This document shows, piece after piece, positions 1-7,049 of a DNA stretch of 48,235 nucleotides. Origin of the DNA: Propionibacteriales bacterium (GTDB lineage Bacteria > Actinomycetota > Actinomycetes > Propionibacteriales > Nocardioidaceae); the NCBI GenBank assembly GCA_026392465.1, contig JAPLCA010000019.1, positions 1 through 48,235 of the forward strand, in the 5' to 3' direction. How positions within the stretch are numbered: position 1 is the stretch's first letter; each line of letters starts with the position of its first letter. Made by a program: the position numbers and the translations under genes. Below the pieces are notes generated by a model, which ran no database searches, was not told the DNA's origin, and was given only the letters and a program-made list of their open reading frames with translations.

Positions 1-132
1 CGCCAGGTCTTCACCACCAACGACGAACGAGCAGCCGCCCTTGCGCCCTGGCTCGAGCACTACAACACTCAACGCCGACACACCTCACTCGGCGGACAAC
101 CCCCGATCAGCCGACTGCAACCAACGTGTTGA
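1..132 (+). CDS. IS481-family transposase, C-terminal 43 codons (partial)
   Basis: The reading frame is open from base 1 to a TGA at 130-132. The residues seen include the run WLEHYNTQRRHTSLGG followed by QPPISRL, the usual C-terminal end of the DDE integrase core in IS481/IS3-like transposases. 'PPISRL' is especially typical of IS481. The catalytic DDE residues are upstream of the window, so activity cannot be judged. The stop lies only 9 bp before the inferred end of the element, which is normal for an intact right end. Confidence 0.8.
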   Translation, partial: RQVFTTNDERAAALAPWLEHYNTQRRHTSLGGQPPISRLQPTC

Positions 133-141
133 CCGATTACA
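1..141 (+). mobile_element. Right end of an IS481-type insertion sequence (cut by window edge)
   Basis: The stretch carries the last 43 codons of an IS481-like transposase. Just past the stop lies TGTTGACCGATTACA (127-141), whose reverse complement begins with TGT, as IS481-family terminal inverted repeats do. The next six bases, GCTAGG (142-147), match the NCTAGN target duplication known for IS481. Together these place the right end at about 141. The left end lies outside the window, so the inverted-repeat pair cannot be confirmed here. Confidence 0.75.
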
Positions 142-147
142 GCTAGG
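142..147. repeat. Probable target-site duplication NCTAGN of the IS
   Basis: GCTAGG follows directly after the inferred terminal inverted repeat and fits the six-base NCTAGN target preference of IS481. The partner copy should lie left of the window. Confidence 0.5.
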
Positions 148-248
148 CGCGACGTCGGGCGCGGTCGACGGTACCGATTCCGTGACGTTCCGGTGACATC
201 GCGACGTTTTCCTCGCCACCGGCGGCTCGTGACGGGCATGATCGACAG

Positions 249-2177
249 GTGAGCCATCCGCTTGACCCGCTGACGTCCGACGAGTTCCGCGCCACCACCG
301 CCCTGCTCTCCGCCGAGCACGGCGTCGGGGAGGGCTGGCGCTACTGCTCGATCGAGGGGCTGCAGCCGTCGAAGCAGGCGCTCGACGTCTTCGCGGCCGA
401 CGGCACGGTGCCGCCGCGCGTCGTCGAGGCGATCTGCCTGGAGCGTGCCACCAACCGCACCTTCCGTGCCCGCGTCGACCTCTCCGCCGACGCCGTCGTC
501 CGCTTCGAGCACGTTCCCGACGTGCAGCCGAACGTCACGGTCGACGAGTGGGAGGAGGCCGACGCCGTGCTGCGGGCGCACCCCGAGGTCGTCGCCGCGC
601 TGGCCGAGCGGGGGATCACCGACCTGTCGCTCGTGTTCATGGACACCTGGACCTACGGCGACGCGGTGATGCCGCAGGAGTGGAGGGACCGCCGGATCGG
701 CTGGTCCGACACCTGGGTGCGCGCGGCCGAGGGCGCCAACCCCTATGCCGGTCCGGTCAACGGCCTGCACTGCGTCATCGACCTCAACAGCATGGAGCTG
801 CTGCGCGTCGAGGACACCCACGCCGTGGCGCGCCCCGAGGTCATGGGCGAGTACGTGCCGCGGCACGTCCCCGACCGGCTGAAGGGTCATCGTCCGCCGC
901 GGAAGCCCCTCGAGATCACCCAGCCGGAGGGCATCGGCTTCGAGGTCGACGGCCACGAGCTCCGATGGCAGAACTGGACCATGCGGGTGGGCTTCAACCA
1001 CCGCGAGGGGATGACGCTGCATGCCGTCACCTATGACGACGCCGGCCGCACGCGCAAGGTCGCGCACCAGCTGAGCTTCGCCGAGATGGTGGTGCCCTAT
1101 CGCGACCCGAGCGTCGACCACTACCGGCGCACCGCCTTCGACATCGGCGAGTGGGGCCTGGGCTTCATGACGCAGTCGCTCGAGCTCGGCTGCGACTGCC
1201 TGGGGGAGATCCGCTACCTCGACGCCGTCCTGCACGACAGCGCCGGTGAGCCGTACACCATCGCGAACGCGATCTGCCTGCACGAGGAGGACAGCGCCGT
1301 CGGCTGGAAGCACGTCGACCACGGGGCGCACGGGCCCACCGCGGAGGTGCGGCGGCAGCGTCGGTTCGTCGTGTCGTTCCACGTCACGGTCGCGAACTAC
1401 GAGTACATCACCTACTGGCGCTTCTACGAGGACGGCAACATCGAGTGCGAGGTGCGGGCCACGGGCATCATGGTCGTCACCCACGTCGAGGAGGGCCAGC
1501 CGCACCCGCACGGGACGCTGGTCGACGAGCGCACCTACGCCCCGTACCACCAGCACTTCGTGGTGGCGCGGCTCGACCTCGAGCCCGACGGCCGGACGAA
1601 CACGGTCGTGCGCAGCGAGACGGTCGTCGACCCCATCGGGCCGGAGAACCCGCTCGGTCTCGGGATCCGGCAGGTCAGCACGCCGATCGCGGTGGAGGGC
1701 CACGACGACTTCCGCTGGGAGAGCCAGCGCGCCTGGAAGGTGGTCAACGAGCGGTCGCTCAACGGGCTCGGCACGCCGGTCTCCTACAAGCTCGTGCCCG
1801 GCGGGGCGATCCCGTCGTTCTTCGACCCCGCCTCCCCGGTGCTGCAGCGCGCGCAGGTGATCGGCCACACCGTCTGGGTGACCCCCCACGACGCCGAGGA
1901 GCGCTGGCCCGCGGGGGAGTTCGTCAACCAGAGCAGGGTCGACCACGGCCTGCCGGAGTGGGTGCACCAGGGCCGCTCGACCACCGACACCGACGTCGTG
2001 CTCTGGTACACGTTCGGCATCCACCACATCACGCGCCCCGAGGACTGGCCGGTGATGCCCGCCGACATCGTGTCGTTCTGGCTCAAGCCGGTCGGGTTCT
2101 TCGACCGCAACCCGTCGCTCGACGTCGAGCCCCAGCCGTCGTCGGCCTGCCACACCGGGCCGGGCGCCTGCCACTGA
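249..2177 (+). CDS. Copper-containing primary amine oxidase
   Basis: The 642-residue protein has the length and layout of bacterial copper amine oxidases, which oxidise primary amines to aldehydes, releasing ammonia and hydrogen peroxide. The cofactor site is clear: VANYEYITYW carries the N-Y-E-Y motif, with Tyr384 the expected precursor of topaquinone. Copper ligands are His434 and His436 in HQHF and His593 in HITRPEDWP. The segment YRDPSVDHYRR...FDIGEWGLG holds the expected catalytic Asp. No signal peptide is seen, so a cytoplasmic enzyme is likely, as in Arthrobacter homologues. Start is GTG at 249. The gene stands alone, between the IS end and a convergent SDR-like gene, so its amine substrate cannot be inferred from context. 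Confidence 0.95.
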   Translation: MSHPLDPLTSDEFRATTALLSAEHGVGEGWRYCSIEGLQPSKQALDVFAADGTVPPRVVEAICLERATNRTFRARVDLSADAVVRFEHVPDVQPNVTVDEWEEADAVLRAHPEVVAALAERGITDLSLVFMDTWTYGDAVMPQEWRDRRIGWSDTWVRAAEGANPYAGPVNGLHCVIDLNSMELLRVEDTHAVARPEVMGEYVPRHVPDRLKGHRPPRKPLEITQPEGIGFEVDGHELRWQNWTMRVGFNHREGMTLHAVTYDDAGRTRKVAHQLSFAEMVVPYRDPSVDHYRRTAFDIGEWGLGFMTQSLELGCDCLGEIRYLDAVLHDSAGEPYTIANAICLHEEDSAVGWKHVDHGAHGPTAEVRRQRRFVVSFHVTVANYEYITYWRFYEDGNIECEVRATGIMVVTHVEEGQPHPHGTLVDERTYAPYHQHFVVARLDLEPDGRTNTVVRSETVVDPIGPENPLGLGIRQVSTPIAVEGHDDFRWESQRAWKVVNERSLNGLGTPVSYKLVPGGAIPSFFDPASPVLQRAQVIGHTVWVTPHDAEERWPAGEFVNQSRVDHGLPEWVHQGRSTTDTDVVLWYTFGIHHITRPEDWPVMPADIVSFWLKPVGFFDRNPSLDVEPQPSSACHTGPGACH

Positions 2178-2191
2178 TGCCGGCGCCCGGC
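2159..2191. terminator. Hairpin between convergent genes
   Basis: Perfect 10-bp arms (GCCGGGCGCC at 2159-2168 and GGCGCCCGGC at 2182-2191) enclose the amine oxidase stop codon. The position between two converging genes suits a bidirectional terminator. There is no U-tract, as is usual in high-GC actinobacteria. Confidence 0.6.
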
Positions 2192-2198
2192 GCGGTCG

Positions 2199-2888
2199 TC
2201 AGTCGGAGGAGGTCTCGGAGACCTCGTCGTCCATGTCCGTCGCGAACACCCGGAACTCGTCGCGGCCGGTGTGCATCGACCACAGCGTCTCGGCGAGGAC
2301 CTTCGGGTCCTTCCGCGGGTGCCCCGCCTCGATCGACCCGGGGATGACGAGCTGGGCGACGTGGATGTCCTCGTCGGCGAGCGTGTCGTGGAGCATCCGC
2401 GCGTACGCCGACTGCGCGGCGAACGAGAGCGAGGTGCCGGCGAACCTCGGCGCGGGGCGCACCGCGGTGCCGCCGTTGACGAACAGGACCGTGCCCTGCC
2501 CGACGAAGCGCATGTTCTGCAGCACGGCGTGGACCGCGGCGATCGGACCGTAGACGGAGAACTCGATGGCACCTCTCGTGTCGTCGACGGTGGTCTCCAG
2601 CAGCGGTCGCAGGAACGACTTCTGGGGGAGCGGGCTGTACTGCAGGACCTCGATCGGGCCCTGCGTCTCGTTGGCCTGCTCGAGCGTCCGCGCGAGGGAC
2701 TGGGGGTCGCGGACGTCCGTGGTCCACCCCCGGGCGTCGATGCCCTCGGCCTGCAGGTCCGCGGCCAGCGCGTCGACGCGCTCCTGGTTGCGGGCCAGCA
2801 ACGCGACGGCGAAGCCCTCCTTGCCGAAGCGGCGGGCGACCGCTGCTCCAAGTCCTCGGCCGGCTCCGACGATGGCGATGGTGGTCAC
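2199..2888 (-). CDS. SDR-fold protein lacking the catalytic lysine
   Basis: The 229-residue protein has a Rossmann fold of the short-chain dehydrogenase/reductase type. The nucleotide-binding motif GAGRGLG is at residues 8-14. The expected active-site YxxxK reads YARML (Tyr162, Leu166), so the lysine is replaced by leucine. The expected catalytic serine region reads VNGGTA. Classic SDR redox chemistry is therefore doubtful. It may bind NAD(P) for another purpose or use a variant mechanism. Start is GTG at 2888, preceded by an AGGAGG ribosome-binding site. It lies upstream of and parallel to no obvious partner; the next gene on the same strand (epimerase-like) ends 39 bp before this start, so the two could be co-transcribed with the epimerase-like gene first. 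Confidence 0.75.
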   Translation of the reverse strand: MTTIAIVGAGRGLGAAVARRFGKEGFAVALLARNQERVDALAADLQAEGIDARGWTTDVRDPQSLARTLEQANETQGPIEVLQYSPLPQKSFLRPLLETTVDDTRGAIEFSVYGPIAAVHAVLQNMRFVGQGTVLFVNGGTAVRPAPRFAGTSLSFAAQSAYARMLHDTLADEDIHVAQLVIPGSIEAGHPRKDPKVLAETLWSMHTGRDEFRVFATDMDDEVSETSSD

Positions 2889-2927
2889 GGGGGTCCTCCT
2901 GGGATCGGGTGGGATGCCCTCTCGACG

Positions 2928-3791
2928 CTAGCCGCGGTCAGCGGGACCGGCAGCGCGAACGGACGACCCTGCCGACGCGGCGACGTCCGCGAACCCCTCG
3001 CGGTAGGTGGGGTAGCGGGGCGCCCAGCCGGTCGAGCGCAGGAGCGCGTTGGAGATCCGCTTGCCGTGGCCCTGTGCCGGGTCCGCAGGCGGCAGCGACG
3101 GCAGGCCGAGCCGCTCGGCCAGGAACGCGGCGACGTCGCCCCGCAGGGCCGGCTCGTCGTCGGTGCCGAGGTAGACGGGTGCCGGGGCCTCGACCTGGGT
3201 CAGGAGGTGCACCGCGGCCCGCGCCGCGTCGTCGCGGTGGATCCGGTTCGTCCACCGGTGCGGATCGCTCACCTCGCCCGCCCGCACCTCCTCCGCCAGG
3301 CGCGGCGTGCCCTCGTAAAGACCCGACAGGCGCAGCACGCTGCCGGTGGGCACACGGTCCAGGAACGCCTCCTCGGCCTCCAGCAGCACGGCGGCGGGAG
3401 CGTCGGCGGGCGCCGGAGGCGTCCGCTCGGTGATCATCTCGTCACCGTCGCCGTTCACGGCTGTCGAGGACACCAGCACGGCGCGACGGGGGCGCGCCCC
3501 CTGCCGCTCGAGGGCGTCGAGTGCACGGAGCATGCCGTCGACGTACGTGGCGCGGTAGGACTCCTCGCTGCGCGGTCGGGCCGTCAGCACGACGGCGAGC
3601 AGGTCGAGGTCGAGGTCCGGCAGCGTCGGCTCCTCGCGTGACAGGTCGGCGGAGAGCGCGACGAGCGGGGCCGGCACCTGGTCGGCCTGCCTACGGATGC
3701 CGACGACCCGGTGGCCGAGGGCCGCGAGCCGCAGGCCGACGTCGGCCCCGAGCCGACCGCAACCGACGAGCAGGGTGTCCGGGGACGTCAT
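2928..3791 (-). CDS. NAD-dependent epimerase/SDR-like protein
   Basis: The protein (287 residues from the chosen start) opens with LLVGCGRLGADVGLRLAALG, a GxGxxG Rossmann nucleotide-binding motif, and continues like the atypical extended-SDR family related to YeeZ and NAD(P)-dependent epimerases. The segment STAVNGDGDE resembles the mid-domain strand of these proteins. No YxxxK is obvious, which is common in this atypical group. Start is ATG at 3791 because GGAGGAACC lies just upstream. An alternative ATG at 3815 would overlap the preceding gene by 16 bp and has no better ribosome-binding site. It is the last gene of the operon starting with the histidine phosphatase gene at 6027. In Mycobacterium tuberculosis the equivalent place is near mshC and cysQ. 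Substrate unknown. Confidence 0.7.
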   Translation of the reverse strand: MTSPDTLLVGCGRLGADVGLRLAALGHRVVGIRRQADQVPAPLVALSADLSREEPTLPDLDLDLLAVVLTARPRSEESYRATYVDGMLRALDALERQGARPRRAVLVSSTAVNGDGDEMITERTPPAPADAPAAVLLEAEEAFLDRVPTGSVLRLSGLYEGTPRLAEEVRAGEVSDPHRWTNRIHRDDAARAAVHLLTQVEAPAPVYLGTDDEPALRGDVAAFLAERLGLPSLPPADPAQGHGKRISNALLRSTGWAPRYPTYREGFADVAASAGSSVRAAGPADRG

Positions 3792-3799
3792 GGTTCCTC

Positions 3800-4594
3800 C
3801 TAGAACGGTGGCCACGGCACGGCCGGCATGGGTCCGTGCGGCGCGGGGAAGGTACCGGCGGACAGCAGGGCGTCGCAGCGGTCGCCGAAGGCCTGCACCT
3901 CCGCCGCCGTGACCAGGTCGGGCAGCACGCCGCCGAGACCGGCGTCGTCGTCGAGCGAGGCGCGCAGCCGTCGCACGCCGTCGAGCTCGTCGTCAGTGAG
4001 CGGCTGGCCGAGCCAGCCCCACAGCACCGTCCGCAGCTTGTGCTCCGCATGGAACGTGAGGCCGTGGTCGACCCCGTAGCGGTGGCCGTCGGGCATCTCC
4101 AGCACGTGGCCGCCCTTGCGGTCGGCGTTGTTCAGCACGACGTCCAGCACCGCCATCCGCCGCAGCGCGGGGGTGTCCTCGTGCACCAGCGAGACCGGTC
4201 GGTCCCGCTCGTCGACGCCGTCGAACACGTGCAGCATGCCCTCCGGGACGCGGCGCGCGCGGACGATCGTCACCGCCTCCTGGTCCGGGTCGCTCGTCTG
4301 CCAGCGCTGCACCATGCCCGGACCGTGCGGCCCGTCGCGCAGCCACGTGGGCGGCACGACGTCCCATCCCGTCGCCTGCGACGCCCGGTACGCGGCGAGC
4401 TCGCGGTGCGCGAGGAGCCCGTCGGGGAAGTCCCACAACGGCTGCTCGCCGGCCACCGGCTTGTAGACCACCTGGACGTCGCCGACGGTCGCCACGAACG
4501 TCGCGTTCGAGGCCGAGACCACGCGGCCCGTCAGCACCAGCTCGTCGTGCAGCAGCGCCGGCTCGACGTCGGCGGACACCGGGACCTCGTTCAC
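3800..4594 (-). CDS. SCO1664-family protein (PI3/4-kinase-like fold)
   Basis: The 264-residue product resembles the actinobacterial SCO1664 family (Rv2133c-type). Members carry a kinase-like fold distantly related to phosphatidylinositol 3-/4-kinases, but function is not established. Visible features are VYKPVAGEQPLWDFP near the N-terminus, a nucleotide-binding-type lysine context, and VLNNADRKGGHVL plus YGVDHGLTFH, which match the catalytic-loop HxxN/NxDR and DHG motifs of that fold. The GTG start at 4594 shares four bases (GTGA) with the stop of the DUF3090 gene, implying translational coupling. The trio phosphatase - DUF3090 - SCO1664 is widely conserved in actinobacteria next to mycothiol ligase mshC. 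Here mshC is not adjacent. Confidence 0.85.
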   Translation of the reverse strand: MNEVPVSADVEPALLHDELVLTGRVVSASNATFVATVGDVQVVYKPVAGEQPLWDFPDGLLAHRELAAYRASQATGWDVVPPTWLRDGPHGPGMVQRWQTSDPDQEAVTIVRARRVPEGMLHVFDGVDERDRPVSLVHEDTPALRRMAVLDVVLNNADRKGGHVLEMPDGHRYGVDHGLTFHAEHKLRTVLWGWLGQPLTDDELDGVRRLRASLDDDAGLGGVLPDLVTAAEVQAFGDRCDALLSAGTFPAPHGPMPAVPWPPF

Positions 4595-5151
4595 CGGAAC
4601 TCGTCGGGCAGCTCGCAGACGTGGTCGTCGGGAGAGTCCATGGGGACCTCGCAGATCGGGCACGCCGGACGTCCCGCCGAGACCACCTCGCGGGTGCGCT
4701 GGGCGAACGCGCGGGCGCTGCCCACCGGGATGCGCACCACGAGCGCCTCCGGCGGATCGACCTCGACCACGCCGTCGGCGTCCGCCTCGGCCTCCACGTC
4801 GAGCACCGGGAACGCCTCGATGACGATCTGCGCGGTCGACGGGTCCCAGCCCAGACCCATCGCCCCGACGCGGAACTGCTCCTCCACCGGCTGCTCGAGC
4901 GGCTCGTGGTCGGCCAGGCCGTCCGGGGCGCTCGCCGGGATGCTGAACGGGTTGCCGTCCTCGGCCATCAGCTCGTCGAGCACCTCGTCGAGCCGGTCGG
5001 CGAGCACCGCCGACTGCTCCTTCTCGACCGCCACGCTCACGAGCTCGCGACCGGCCTTCGCCTGCAGGTAGAAGGTGCGCGCGCCAGGTGAGCCGACCGT
5101 GCCGACGACGAAGCGGTCGGGCCAGTCGAATCCGTGGACGATGGTGGCCAT
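4591..5151 (-). CDS. DUF3090 family protein
   Basis: The 186-residue protein matches the actinobacterial DUF3090 family from end to end, opening with MATIVHGFDWPDRFVVGTVG and having the family's usual length. The C-terminus holds a putative zinc-ribbon-like cluster, CPICEVP followed by DHVC and ELPDEF, which is characteristic. Function is unknown. Start is ATG at 5151 with GGAG shortly upstream. It sits between the histidine phosphatase gene (gap 45 bp) and the SCO1664-family gene (4-bp overlap), in the same order as Rv2135c-Rv2134c-Rv2133c, which suggests a shared pathway. Confidence 0.9.
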   Translation of the reverse strand: MATIVHGFDWPDRFVVGTVGSPGARTFYLQAKAGRELVSVAVEKEQSAVLADRLDEVLDELMAEDGNPFSIPASAPDGLADHEPLEQPVEEQFRVGAMGLGWDPSTAQIVIEAFPVLDVEAEADADGVVEVDPPEALVVRIPVGSARAFAQRTREVVSAGRPACPICEVPMDSPDDHVCELPDEFR

Positions 5152-5196
5152 GGCTCCACTCTAGGGTCCGCTGCCACGTGCCGCCGTGCGGCGACG

Positions 5197-6027
5197 TCAG
5201 GAACGGCCGGGTCCCGCCAGCTCCGCCGGACCGTCGTCCAGCTCGTCCCGCGTCGCGGCCCCGCCCTCGGATCCTGCCGGCGGACCGGCGGGCCCGGCAC
5301 CCCCGCCGGGACCATCTGCCGCGCTCTGCCGGTCACCGGGCCCGGCACCCCCGCCGGGCACCGCGTCGGTGGTGGCCGCGGCGTCGGCGGCCGGGCGCAG
5401 CCAGCCGAGGTCGCCGGCATGGGTGTTCTGCGCGAGGACGTAGGGACGGGCCTCGGTGTAGCGGACGATCGAGATCGACGCGGGGTCGACCTGGATGCGC
5501 TGGAACAGGTCGAGGTGCATGCCGAGCGCGTCGGCCAGCACCGCCTTGATGATGTCGCCGTGGCTCACCGCCACCCAGACCGCGGAGGCGCCGTGCTCGG
5601 CCTCCACCTCGGCGTCGATCCGACGGACGGCCTCGACCGCGCGCGACTGCATCGTCGTCATCGACTCACCGCCGGGGAACACCGCGGCGGACGGCTGCGA
5701 CTGCACGACCTTCCACAACGGCTCCTTCCGGAGCTCCTCCAGCGGTCGTCCCTGCCAGGACCCGTAGTCGCACTCGCTGATGGCGTCCTCCACCCGCAGC
5801 GCGATCGAGGCGCCCTGGTGCGCCAGCACGGCCGCGCTCGTCTCGCGGCAGCGCTCCATCGGGCTCGAGTAGACCGCCGCGAGCGGCACGTCGGTCAACC
5901 GCTCGCCCGCCCGCGACACCTGGTCGCGCCCGTGGTCATCGAGCAGCACCCCGGGCCGTCGACCAGCGAGCACACCGGACGCGTTGGCAGTCGTGCGGCC
6001 GTGCCGCAGCAGGACGAGAGTGGCCAT
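5197..6027 (-). CDS. Histidine phosphatase family protein (MSMEG_4193/Rv2135c type)
   Basis: This protein (276 residues) belongs to the phosphoglycerate-mutase-like histidine phosphatase superfamily. LLRHGRTTANASG gives the RHG motif with the phospho-accepting His9. CRETSAAV and ECDYGSWQG are the usual follow-on motifs, and VSHGDIIKA supplies the second catalytic His. The last ~50 residues are a Pro/Gly/Ala-rich tail absent from the core fold; the DNA for this tail contains two copies of a 19-bp palindromic repeat. Start is ATG at 6027, which removes a 22-residue extension that would run into the intergenic region. First gene of the conserved trio with DUF3090 and SCO1664. Physiological substrate unknown. 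Confidence 0.88.
   Translation of the reverse strand: MATLVLLRHGRTTANASGVLAGRRPGVLLDDHGRDQVSRAGERLTDVPLAAVYSSPMERCRETSAAVLAHQGASIALRVEDAISECDYGSWQGRPLEELRKEPLWKVVQSQPSAAVFPGGESMTTMQSRAVEAVRRIDAEVEAEHGASAVWVAVSHGDIIKAVLADALGMHLDLFQRIQVDPASISIVRYTEARPYVLAQNTHAGDLGWLRPAADAAATTDAVPGGGAGPGDRQSAADGPGGGAGPAGPPAGSEGGAATRDELDDGPAELAGPGRS
5292..5310. repeat. 19-bp palindromic repeat, copy 1
   Basis: GCCCGGCACCCCCGCCGGG: arms CCCGGC/GCCGGG around ACCCCC. Identical copies are at 5340-5358 and 8379-8397. This copy encodes part of the low-complexity phosphatase tail. Confidence 0.8.
5340..5358. repeat. 19-bp palindromic repeat, copy 2
   Basis: Identical in all 19 bases to the copies at 5292 and 8379, and 48 bp from copy 1. 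The 48-bp spacing is a multiple of three, so the encoded tail stays in frame. Confidence 0.8.
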
Positions 6028-6101
6028 GTCCACGAGCCTAGAGGCGCCCCCCGCATCCCACCGGACGTGGTGCGTCGGGCCCGTCCTCGGCACCGCCGCG
6101 G

Positions 6102-6139
6102 TTAATCACTTGGCGACCACGCGTCGCGCCCCCTACGGT
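6102..6139 (+). promoter_or_regulatory. Candidate WhiB7-type autoregulated promoter
   Basis: A -35-like TTGGCG (6110-6115) and a -10-like TACGGT (6134-6139) are separated by 18 bp. An AT-rich TTAAT (6102-6106) lies exactly 3 bp upstream of the -35. Known WhiB7-activated promoters carry an AT-rich block at this position, bound through the WhiB7 AT-hook. The position 55 bp before the uORF fits a long-leader whiB7 transcript. Sequence-based prediction only. Confidence 0.5.
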
Positions 6140-6193
6140 GGTCCCCGGTGCGCCAGCCGGCCACCCGCCACCCCCGCAGCAGGAGACCCACCC

Positions 6194-6346
6194 GTGACCA
6201 CGTATCGCAGCAGCCTCGAAGCGATCGGCCTCTCGGCCGAGCGCGCGATGCACGCTGCCTCGGTGGTCCCGCAGGACGTCTCCCCCCAGGGGAACCAGGA
6301 CCCGCGAGGCGAGAAGCTGCCCGCGACGGAGCGACCCGTGACCTAG
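6194..6346 (+). CDS. 50-codon upstream ORF in the whiB7 leader
   Basis: This GTG-started ORF encodes 50 residues (MTTYRSSLEAIGLSAERAMH...) and is preceded by CAGGAG at a usable distance. It ends 20 bp before a strong hairpin and 163 bp before whiB7. It looks like no known protein family. In mycobacteria and Streptomyces the whiB7/wblC leader contains a translated uORF whose stalled translation prevents attenuation, so a regulatory role of its translation is the simplest reading. It might instead encode a free small protein; nothing in the sequence supports that. Confidence 0.6.
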   Translation: MTTYRSSLEAIGLSAERAMHAASVVPQDVSPQGNQDPRGEKLPATERPVT

Positions 6347-6365
6347 GTGCACCATGCACCGGCCC

Positions 6366-6407
6366 GGGGCCGCTCCAGCGAGTCGCACGACTCGAGGGGG
6401 CGGCCCC
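6366..6407 (+). terminator. Attenuator hairpin in the whiB7 leader
   Basis: Outer arms GGGGCCGCTCC and GGGGGCGGCCCC enclose an inner perfect palindrome CGAGTCG-CA-CGACTCG, giving a stem of roughly 18 bp followed by CTTCG. It lies between the uORF and whiB7, where an intrinsic terminator is expected for antibiotic-responsive attenuation. Confidence 0.65.
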
Positions 6408-6509
6408 TTCGCATGTCCGGACGTCGCAGACCCCGTCCGAACCCCTCCACCCCATACGCACAGCCATGACCCAGCACGAACCGACGACCCACCCGGGAGG
6501 TGACCACCG

Positions 6510-6887
6510 ATGGAGACGCAGAACGGCAGGACCCGCGCCAGGACCGTGGCGCGCACCGAGAGCACGGTCGCGTCGGTCCTGACAACGCACGGCGTGGTCG
6601 CGGCCTTCGCCCACCCGACGCCGCGCGTCCTCGCGGACGACTGGGCGTGCGCGGGCCAGGACCCCGAGCTGTTCTTCCCGAGCGACGACGGCCAGCTGCT
6701 CGCCGCGCAGGCGGTCTGCGGGACGTGCACCTTCCGGGAGACCTGCCTGGCGCTCGCGACCGCGAGGTCCGAGAGCGGTGTCTGGGGTGGGGTGCTGCTC
6801 GCCGACGGCGCCCCGTTGGCCTCCGTCCCCACCAGGGGGAGGCCGCGGGGCAGCCGCTCGCGGACCACGCCCCAGACCGCTGCCTGA
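6510..6887 (+). CDS. whiB7: WhiB7-like (WblC-type) [4Fe-4S] transcriptional regulator
   Basis: The 125-residue protein has the WhiB iron-sulfur cluster cysteines at 47, 70, 73 and 79 (Cx22Cx2Cx5C) and the turn motif GVWGG at 90-94. After the turn comes an AT-hook-like RGRPRG (109-114), the hallmark of WhiB7/WblC, which binds AT-rich DNA beside the -35 with the primary sigma factor and activates resistance genes under ribosome-targeting stress. A GGAGGTGA ribosome-binding site supports ATG at 6510. The N-terminal ~40 residues extend beyond typical WhiB7 (about 90-100 residues). The leader upstream has a promoter, uORF and attenuator typical of this gene. Downstream lie a tRNA-like gene and rtcB in the same direction. 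Confidence 0.85.
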   Translation: METQNGRTRARTVARTESTVASVLTTHGVVAAFAHPTPRVLADDWACAGQDPELFFPSDDGQLLAAQAVCGTCTFRETCLALATARSESGVWGGVLLADGAPLASVPTRGRPRGSRSRTTPQTAA

Positions 6888-6911
6888 CGGCGTCCGCACC
6901 ACGCCGTCGGG
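6883..6911 (+). terminator. Hairpin after whiB7
   Basis: CCTGACGGCGT (6883-6893) pairs with ACGCCGTCGGG (6901-6911), 11 bp with one G-T pair, overlapping the whiB7 stop. It ends 7 bp before the tRNA-like gene and may end or process the whiB7 transcript. Confidence 0.5.
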
Positions 6912-6918
6912 CGGCCCT

Positions 6919-6992
6919 CTCTCCGTAGCTCAGCTGGACAGAGCCCCCGGTCGCGAGCCGGGAGGTCGGAGGTTCGAGCCCTCCCGGGGAGA
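6919..6992 (+). tRNA. tRNA-like gene with non-standard anticodon loop (nominal Arg GCG)
   Basis: A full cloverleaf can be drawn: acceptor CTCTCCG/CGGGGAG (7 bp, one T-G), D-arm GCTC/GAGC with GG in the loop, anticodon stem CCCGG/CCGGG, five-base variable region AGGTC, T-arm GGAGG-TTCGAGC-CCTCC and discriminator A at 6992. The anticodon loop is TCGCGAG, so position 33 is C where U is nearly universal, and positions 34-36 read GCG, an anticodon not normally used in bacteria, where CGC is read by ICG. CCA is not encoded. It lies 57 bp upstream of rtcB. It may be a real but rare tRNA, a decayed tRNA gene, or a tRNA mimic linked to RNA repair. Confidence 0.65.
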
Positions 6993-7049
6993 CCCAGCAC
7001 GCACGCCCACCACGACATCCACACCGACCGCCCGAGGAGGCGACCCACC

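Noticed and set aside
69..2174. Very long minus-strand open frame opposite the amine oxidase gene
   Set aside because: It is the antisense shadow of a gene with all catalytic residues in place; the frame is open only because of high GC codon bias. The product is Arg/Val/His-rich with no recognisable domain.
6366..6407. Riboswitch in the whiB7 leader
   Set aside because: No known riboswitch motif is seen; a uORF plus terminator explains the leader better.
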